Source: Desulfoarculaceae bacterium (GTDB lineage Bacteria > Desulfobacterota > Desulfobulbia > Desulfobulbales > Desulfocapsaceae). Taken from it: a DNA stretch of 47,616 nucleotides. The stretch is from assembly GCA_019429465.1 (NCBI GenBank), contig JAHYIV010000022.1:1-47616 (forward strand). The letters run 5' to 3'. The notes below the pieces were generated by a model, which was not told where the DNA came from, searched no databases, and saw only the letters and a list, made by a program, of their open reading frames with translations. Positions 42,683 through 47,616 of this stretch are shown in pieces; positions within the stretch are counted from its first letter, which is position 1, and each line of letters opens with the position of its first letter. A program made the translations under genes and the position numbers.

Positions 42683-43714
42683 CTAAAACAAGAAAGTGAG
42701 TGAGAGAGAGCCGAAGCTGTGGTTAGCGGCTTGACCGTCGAATTCCTTGGTGCGGAGCACCTGGGTCCAGGTCAGCTTGCACTGTTTAATATAGAGACTC
42801 GCCCCGCCGGCCAGATCGACGACCAAGGGTTTCTTGCTGAGACTGTGGCTGTCGGTAAAGGTATTGCCGTCCAGAAAGATATCCTGCAGCACGGCCCGAC
42901 CGTTGGTCGCGACAAAAAAGTAGCCGCCCGGCTGCTGCCGTACGGAAAAACCGGTATTACCGGCCGGCCGGATCAGGCTTACCCCGAAATCGTTCGGCAG
43001 GTTCCAGCCCAAGCGCGTCTCAAAGCCGGTATTGGCATAGGTGGCGACATTGCCCAGAGCACCTCCCAGATGGGTGATGGCATCGATGGCAAAGGTGCCC
43101 CTGCTGATGAAGGGGGCCAGGCGCCACTTGCGTTCGTAAATCGCGGCCAGGCCGGGCTCGTTTTTCAGCTGATGCTCCCAGCCGTTTGCCCGGTCCAGGT
43201 CGCGGAGTTCGTGCACCCCATTCTGCGTTTCCTCGGCATAGGACTGCGGCCCCACCAGACCAAGCTGCAGCTCAATGGTATCCATGCGCTTGCTGCTCTT
43301 GGTGTGAAATGCGGCGGCGAAATAGGTCCAGCCGGCATAGGGACGGTCGTCAGCAATCAGATCACTGCGGGAGATGTCGGCAGGGGTGTACATGTTCTGC
43401 CCCAGGGAGAACTCCACCTTGCGCCTCAAGGCCGGATCCGGATCATTGATAAAGGGCAGCCGGTAGACATATTCAATGCTCCAGTCAGGCAGTTTGCCGC
43501 TCTCGACAAAGCTGAGGAGGTCAGGAGAGATAAGGGAGATCTTGACACCGTTGGTGTAGTTGCGGTCCGTGCCCGAAAAAAGGTCATTTTCAAAATATAC
43601 ATTGATAGTCCACGGCACTGCTGCTTCTTCGGCAGCCAGGGAAGGTGTCGGCGGGATAATCCAGAAAAGACACAGGGCGAGGAAGGCCAGTTGGCTGAAA
43701 CGGGAAAAAAGCAT
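42683..43714 (-). CDS. LpxR-family outer-membrane protein (lipid A deacylase-like)
   Basis: A 343-residue outer-membrane beta-barrel of the LpxR (DUF2219) family, whose studied members remove the 3'-acyloxyacyl group from lipid A. It has a signal peptide (LAFLALCLFWIIPPTPSLA), FENDLFSGTDRNYTNGVKIS holding the Asn-Asp pair of the active site (N43/D44), DRPYAGWTYFAAAF, GPQSYAEETQNGVHEL with the conserved His, and a C-terminal Phe. GGAGGTAG, containing the stop of the thioesterase gene, is its ribosome binding site, so the two genes are coupled. Deacylase activity is inferred from the family. Confidence 0.85.
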   Translation of the reverse strand: MLFSRFSQLAFLALCLFWIIPPTPSLAAEEAAVPWTINVYFENDLFSGTDRNYTNGVKISLISPDLLSFVESGKLPDWSIEYVYRLPFINDPDPALRRKVEFSLGQNMYTPADISRSDLIADDRPYAGWTYFAAAFHTKSSKRMDTIELQLGLVGPQSYAEETQNGVHELRDLDRANGWEHQLKNEPGLAAIYERKWRLAPFISRGTFAIDAITHLGGALGNVATYANTGFETRLGWNLPNDFGVSLIRPAGNTGFSVRQQPGGYFFVATNGRAVLQDIFLDGNTFTDSHSLSKKPLVVDLAGGASLYIKQCKLTWTQVLRTKEFDGQAANHSFGSLSLTFLF

Positions 43715-43717
43715 GCT

Positions 43718-44104
43718 CTACCTCCGCACAGGAACAGGCTGCATATTGTCATCAATGGCCACAAAGGTGAAGAGTCCCTCAATCGCCTTCTCCCGGTATT
43801 CATCGTACATCTGCTCAAGATAAACGGTGACCCGCACCTGCAGACTGGTATTGCCAACCTTCACCACCCGGCCCACCAGCTCGACAAAGGTGCCGGCCGG
43901 AATCGGGTGTTTGAAATCAATGCGGTCCGAGCAGACCGTTACCATCTTCTGCCGGCAGAAACGGGTGGCGGTGATGAACGCGGCCTCATCCATCCACTGC
44001 AGGGCCGTGCCGCCAAAGAGGGTGGCGTAATGGTTGGTGGTGTTGGGGAACACCGCCTTGGTGATCCTGGTTTCCGAGGCCTCTATTTTATCTTTGTTAG
44101 ACAT
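43718..44104 (-). CDS. Acyl-CoA thioesterase (YciA-like hotdog)
   Basis: A 128-residue hotdog-fold thioesterase. The opening TRITKAVFPNTTNHYATLFGG and LQWMDEAAFITATRF hold the active-site Asp of the YciA/BACH group, and DFKHPIPAGTFVELVGRVVKVGNTSLQV is also typical. The ATG at 44104 matches the family start; an in-frame start at 44248 would add 48 unrelated residues. It lies three bases before the LpxR-like gene. A link between acyl-CoA hydrolysis and lipid A remodelling is only suggested by the coupling. Confidence 0.85.
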   Translation of the reverse strand: MSNKDKIEASETRITKAVFPNTTNHYATLFGGTALQWMDEAAFITATRFCRQKMVTVCSDRIDFKHPIPAGTFVELVGRVVKVGNTSLQVRVTVYLEQMYDEYREKAIEGLFTFVAIDDNMQPVPVRR

Positions 44105-44419
44105 GGCGTGCTCTGTGGGTGATAAGAATTTACTTTTCCCGATCTGGGGAAAAAGGACATCGACGACAACCCGTACAACTTGACCCTCAAAAACCGTTAC
44201 TTTATCTACCTTTACTTTATCACATCGTTTCACCGTCGTATCCGGCACCTCTTTACTCCCCTCACCCCCCCCTGAATCAGGGAGAAACTTTTTCCCCTCC
44301 TTGATAAAGAGAGGTTAGGGGTTGTTGAGCGGTTGCTGTTTCAGGTAACCTGACAAAGTAGAATTACACTGCTGTCTTAAAACTGGGGTCCACTTTAGTG
44401 AACAGGGAAGAGGACCGGC
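44105..44419. other. 315-base intergenic region with inverted repeat
   Basis: No gene is visible. Near 44257-44322, CCCCTCACC on the left and GGTTAGGGG on the right are complementary at 8 of 9 positions. Between them lies a C-rich run, the palindrome CCTGAATCAGG and TCCCCTCCTTGATAAAGAGA. It looks like a decayed repeat. The promoter of the thioesterase-LpxR pair is not evident. Confidence 0.4.
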
Positions 44420-45082
44420 TCAGCTGCTTGTTGAGCAGTCCAGTTTTTTCATTAAAATCCGCATGCAGCCGAGTACTTGCGTACCCAGATAGGTCAAGAG
44501 GTATATCTTGTTGTCGTCCTGATCGAGAAAAGCAGCTTCTTTAAGGATTTTCAGATGAAAATTCATCTTGGTATGATCGGTTAATTCCAGTTTACGGCAG
44601 AGGTCCATGAACCGCAAGCCGCCTTCCTGTTCAACAAGAGCTAGAATCTGGCGCCGCAGGGGATTGGACAAGCAACTCAGCACAGTATCCAGATCAAGGG
44701 AGGTCATGCAACTATTAAAACGAGCCTCTTCCAGGGCTCGACCTACCGAGGCCAGCAGCTCATCAATACGAAAGGGCTTGGTTATATAGTCCGAGGCCCC
44801 CAGCTGCATGACGGCCACTGCATTGTCAACGCTGGCAAAGGCGGTGATCATGATAACCGGCATACGGGGCGATTTTTCCCGGATCCGGCCCATGAGCTCC
44901 AGCCCACTCAGGCCGGGCATGATCAAATCGAGCAGAATCAGGTCGAAGTTCTGGTGGTCAAGATGTTCCAGGGCCTCTTCACCACGACTGGCCTCAGCCA
45001 CTGTAAAACCGGCCTCACGCAAAACCTCAGCGACGATTTCGCGCAGATCCTGATCATCATCCACCACCATTATTTCAGTCAT
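44420..45082 (-). CDS. Response regulator with ArsR-like winged helix
   Basis: A 220-residue response regulator. The receiver domain (1-115) has the acidic pocket VVDDDQD, phosphoacceptor D52 in LILLDLIMPG, T80 and K102. After a linker, a winged-helix domain (about 128-210) reads VLSCLSNPLRRQILALVEQEGGLRFMDLC, resembling ArsR-type DNA-binding domains (L-xPxRxxIL), with KMNFHLKILKEAAFLDQD as recognition helix and wing. Receiver-ArsR fusions are less common than OmpR or NarL types. It starts three bases after the histidine kinase stop and is its evident partner. Target genes are unknown. Confidence 0.88.
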   Translation of the reverse strand: MTEIMVVDDDQDLREIVAEVLREAGFTVAEASRGEEALEHLDHQNFDLILLDLIMPGLSGLELMGRIREKSPRMPVIMITAFASVDNAVAVMQLGASDYITKPFRIDELLASVGRALEEARFNSCMTSLDLDTVLSCLSNPLRRQILALVEQEGGLRFMDLCRKLELTDHTKMNFHLKILKEAAFLDQDDNKIYLLTYLGTQVLGCMRILMKKLDCSTSS

Positions 45083-45085
45083 AAC

Positions 45086-46504
45086 TTACTCTCGTTGCGG
45101 CATGGGGAAAATCAACTGCACGGTAGTGCCGACTCCAACCGTGCTGCTCAACTCGATTCTTCCCTGAAATAATTGCATAATGCTGTAACAAATAGAAAGT
45201 CCCAGGCCGGTACCTTGCCCCACTTCCTTGGTTGTATAAAAGGGTTCCATCGCCTGCTTGAGATGTTCCTGAGAAATTCCCGTGCCGTGATCGGCAACTT
45301 CGATCAGTACTTCATTATCCCGACATTTAGTCGTAATCGTAATGAGTCCATGGGCCGGAGAAGCATCCATGGCGTTTAATAAGACATTGAGGAGGACCTC
45401 TTCGACTTTCACCGCTACTGCCATGATGGGCGGTAGCTCCATCAGCCTGGTTTCAATAAGATAATTTTGCCGTCGACTATCCAGTAAGGTCAGGCTCCCG
45501 GCAATGACGGCATTAAGATCGAGCAGAACCAGAGTATCTTCCTTATGGCGTGAAAAATGCAGCAGTTCGCGAGCAATATGCGAGGCTCGGCCTATATTGC
45601 GATCGATAGCAGCAAACCATTTTTCCAGGCGTTCTTCTGTAGTTGACCGGGCGGATAGTTCTTTTTTGAGCAATTCGACATTCAGGGATATGTTAGTCAA
45701 GGGGTTATTGATTTCATGGGCGATGCCGGCGGCCAATTTGCCAATTGCCGCCAGTTTTTCTGCCTGAGCAAGATGCAGGACTTGCTGCTCAATAGTCTTT
45801 CTGGTTTCAACATTAAAGACGTTCATAGCCTTGACTAGAAAATAAGTAATCAGGGCGGCTGTGAGACTCCGGAAAATTTCTATCGGTATATTCAAGACCG
45901 GTAAGAGAGTATGGGATGGTATGACTCCGGCCAAGAAGGCATACAGGGCAAAGCTAAGCCCTGCCCACCGTAAATTCAGCGCTACTGACCGGCTTAATAT
46001 GGCGACCACCCGCCCATGCCTGATCAAGGCAAAGGCCGCCAGGATGCCACCTAGATTACCGATAGTCAGCCTGGCAAAGATATCCGCCTGTCTTAAACTT
46101 TTTGGATCCATATTTTCCCAGGACAGCCACAGATATCCCCCTAACATAATAAGGAAGAGAGGGATGAGAATCCGGAGCCATTGCCAATGAACCTCGGGCT
46201 GGGAGCGAAGCAGGGAAATAGCGAAATAATTAAGGAACAGGAAAGACACGACTAAAGTCAGCAGCTTAAGATAATGGATCGGCAACAGCACTAAGGAATC
46301 ACTATAGCCCAACCGCAGATAACATTCGAGCCATTCATGAAGACCATGGCTGAAGCCGAAAATGGCCAAATAAGGCAGACTGTCGGCCAGGCGCAACTTG
46401 CTCTCCGACATATCCTTGACCGCAATAGCAAGCCCCAGGAAAATGAAGGCAAGTCCATAAAAAAAATAAAGAAGGAATCCGGCGGGAAATGGGCTGATTG
46501 GCAT
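45086..46504 (-). CDS. Membrane sensor histidine kinase
   Basis: A 472-residue histidine kinase. Six to seven hydrophobic segments fill residues about 8-225 without a large periplasmic domain, so it probably senses a signal within or at the membrane. A short linker leads to the HisKA domain with His263 in AAGIAHEINNPLTN. The HATPase domain has LLNAMDAS, VADHGTGIS and GQGTGLGLS. It precedes the response regulator by three bases. The ATG lies just after a GGATAGTTAC repeat end and has no clear ribosome binding site, so the start is not certain. Confidence 0.9.
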   Translation of the reverse strand: MPISPFPAGFLLYFFYGLAFIFLGLAIAVKDMSESKLRLADSLPYLAIFGFSHGLHEWLECYLRLGYSDSLVLLPIHYLKLLTLVVSFLFLNYFAISLLRSQPEVHWQWLRILIPLFLIMLGGYLWLSWENMDPKSLRQADIFARLTIGNLGGILAAFALIRHGRVVAILSRSVALNLRWAGLSFALYAFLAGVIPSHTLLPVLNIPIEIFRSLTAALITYFLVKAMNVFNVETRKTIEQQVLHLAQAEKLAAIGKLAAGIAHEINNPLTNISLNVELLKKELSARSTTEERLEKWFAAIDRNIGRASHIARELLHFSRHKEDTLVLLDLNAVIAGSLTLLDSRRQNYLIETRLMELPPIMAVAVKVEEVLLNVLLNAMDASPAHGLITITTKCRDNEVLIEVADHGTGISQEHLKQAMEPFYTTKEVGQGTGLGLSICYSIMQLFQGRIELSSTVGVGTTVQLIFPMPQRE

Positions 46505-46725
46505 GCTTCTAGTAACTATCCACCGGTAAAACCGGTGGCTTTAATTTATGAACCGCTCAAAGCGGTATGTTGAAAAAAATCACTGACCACCATTCGGTGA
46601 TCGCCTATTTAAATAATGACAGTTGTTCAACTCGCTTATCTTCTTTTTCTAGCATAACGTTTCATTAAAATATTTACAGAAAATGATTTTCAGGCTATCC
46701 TTCAAAAAAAAAAAGGAGGACAGAC
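46505..46725. other. Array of three hairpins before IS630 transposase
   Basis: Starting at about 46509, AGTAACTATCCA is followed by three successive perfect or near-perfect hairpins: CCACCGGTAAAACCGGTGG, ACCGCTCAAAGCGGT, and ATCAC...GTGAT around a 13-base interior. This series resembles the subterminal hairpins of IS200/IS605-type ends, but I cannot confirm that. The IS630 left terminus should be nearer the transposase, somewhere in about 46620-46715. A long A run and AGGAGG precede the transposase ATG. Confidence 0.45.
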
Positions 46726-47616
46726 ATGGCCAGAAAAACACAACGTGCACCTTTGACATTGACAACCGACCAACGAAACAAGTTTGAGCAAATAAGTAAA
46801 TCTCGTACCGCTCCATTACGGGAAGTCCAGAGGGCCAAGATAATAGTACACTACGCCGACGGCCTTCCGATAAGTCAAATTCAAGAACAGGTCCAAGTGA
46901 GTAGGCCAAGTATTTACAAGTGCATCGATAAAGCTTTAGCCGCCGGGCCTGATGCAGGGTTAAAGGACCATTATCATCGGCCATTTGATCCCACCATCAC
47001 CGTTGAATCCAAGGCTTGGGTTGTCAATCTTGCATGCACAAAACCAAAAGATCATGGATTGGCTGCCGAATTATGGACTCTCCAGGAGCTTGCAAAATTC
47101 GCGCGCAAACATGCTCCAGAAGCAGGTCATCAATGTTTATCCAAAGCTGCCAAAGCAACGATCTGGCGAATTCTTGCCGCTGATGAAATAAAGCCGCACA
47201 AAATTGAATATTACCTTGAACGTCGCGACCCTGATTTTGAGCAAAAAATGCAGGAGGTCCTCATGGTCTATCGAGATATTAATCTGACCAACGACAACAA
47301 GCAAGGCAATGACCATCGTTCGATCATTACTGTTTCTGTTGACGAAAAGCCCGGAGTGCAAGCCATCCAAAATATTGCACCTGATTTACCACCCAAACCA
47401 GCAAAGCACAAAAGTGTGGGCCGTGACTACGAATACAAAAGGCTTGGCACAGTCTCTATTCTTGCTGCTCTCGACCTACACGATGGCAAAATAATTGCTC
47501 AAGTGCATGATCGACACAGGAGTTGTGAATTCATAGAACTGCTCAAGGAACTTGACGACCGCTATCCTCCCGAGTGTACGATACGCGTCGTCCTTGATAA
47601 CCATTCAGCCCATATT
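46726..47616 (+). mobile_element. IS630-family transposase, 5' part
   Basis: An open frame of 297 codons from the ATG at 46726 to the window edge, without a stop. The N-terminus has a helix-turn-helix (LREVQRAKIIVHYADGLPIS, QIQEQVQVSRPSIYKCIDKA). A second HTH-like part includes LSKAAKATIWRILAADEIKP. The DDE core has the first Asp in SVDEKPGVQA and the second in VVLDNHSAH. This is the IS630/Tc1-mariner pattern; the third acidic residue lies beyond the window. AAAAGGAGGACAGAC precedes the start. IS630 elements usually insert at TA. The frame is intact over the visible part, so the element may be active. Confidence 0.9.

Noticed and set aside
42719-44122. 467-codon + strand ORF over the LpxR-like and thioesterase genes
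   Set aside because: Antisense shadow of two well-recognised genes with coupled starts and ribosome binding sites.
1-47616. CRISPR array, tRNA, rRNA, phage or defence module
   Set aside because: No regularly spaced direct repeats, cloverleaf, rRNA-like tract or matching protein families were seen; the repeats found are dispersed palindromes, not arrays.

Overview
The window is a chromosomal segment of a Gram-negative, sulfate- or sulfur-metabolising bacterium, most likely a Desulfobacterota member of the Desulfobulbales type. The key evidence is a complete dsrMKJOP operon (27436 down to 22307), the membrane complex that feeds electrons to dissimilatory sulfite reduction. It is preceded by an RsbRD_N-domain gene. 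LptD, a possible lipid A deacylase and MltA/MltB show that an outer membrane is present. The lineage is inferred from gene content; no 16S rRNA or DsrAB gene lies here.

Layout. 1-536: broken start of an IS110 transposase and its non-coding end. 537-4739: FmdB-type zinc ribbon, FtsB/DivIC-like protein, DUF523, tatC and a long RNase E/G with a repetitive basic N-terminus. 5126-6115: radical SAM protein. 6714-13086: tightly packed envelope operon (lptD, DHH phosphoesterase, mltB, mltA, methyltransferase), then a B12/radical SAM gene of the DUF4070 group and a small zinc ribbon. 15102-17952: aroD-aroE-aroA. 18114-20119: pyrK-pyrD-DUF1232. 20375-22080: prepilin peptidase and a flavodoxin-like gene. 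22245-28300: dsr operon with a strong terminator. 28419-33249: Prc-type protease, MazG-like pyrophosphatase and RecQ. 33467-34720: decayed RluA-type pseudouridine synthase. 35016-46504: hybrid kinase with a PhnD/TtrS-like sensor, Tim44-like protein, radical SAM protein, BaiN-like flavoprotein, LpxR-like protein, thioesterase and a two-component pair. 46726-end: IS630-type transposase running off the edge.

Most coding content is housekeeping. The unusual layer is a dense population of short, non-coding, palindromic repeats. I can separate at least four types. One copy (33291-33421) is flanked by a perfect 13-bp direct repeat and another (42451-42605) by a 6-bp direct repeat, so both look like inserted MITE-like elements. 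Other copies supply the stop codons of two unrelated genes, abut start codons, or sit inside the RluA pseudogene as a 103-bp tandem duplication. A 76-78-bp hairpin repeat occurs upstream of both dsrM and the mazG-like gene. I found no CRISPR array, tRNA, rRNA, phage module or defence island. I see no clear new multi-gene system; the repeats are the best lead.
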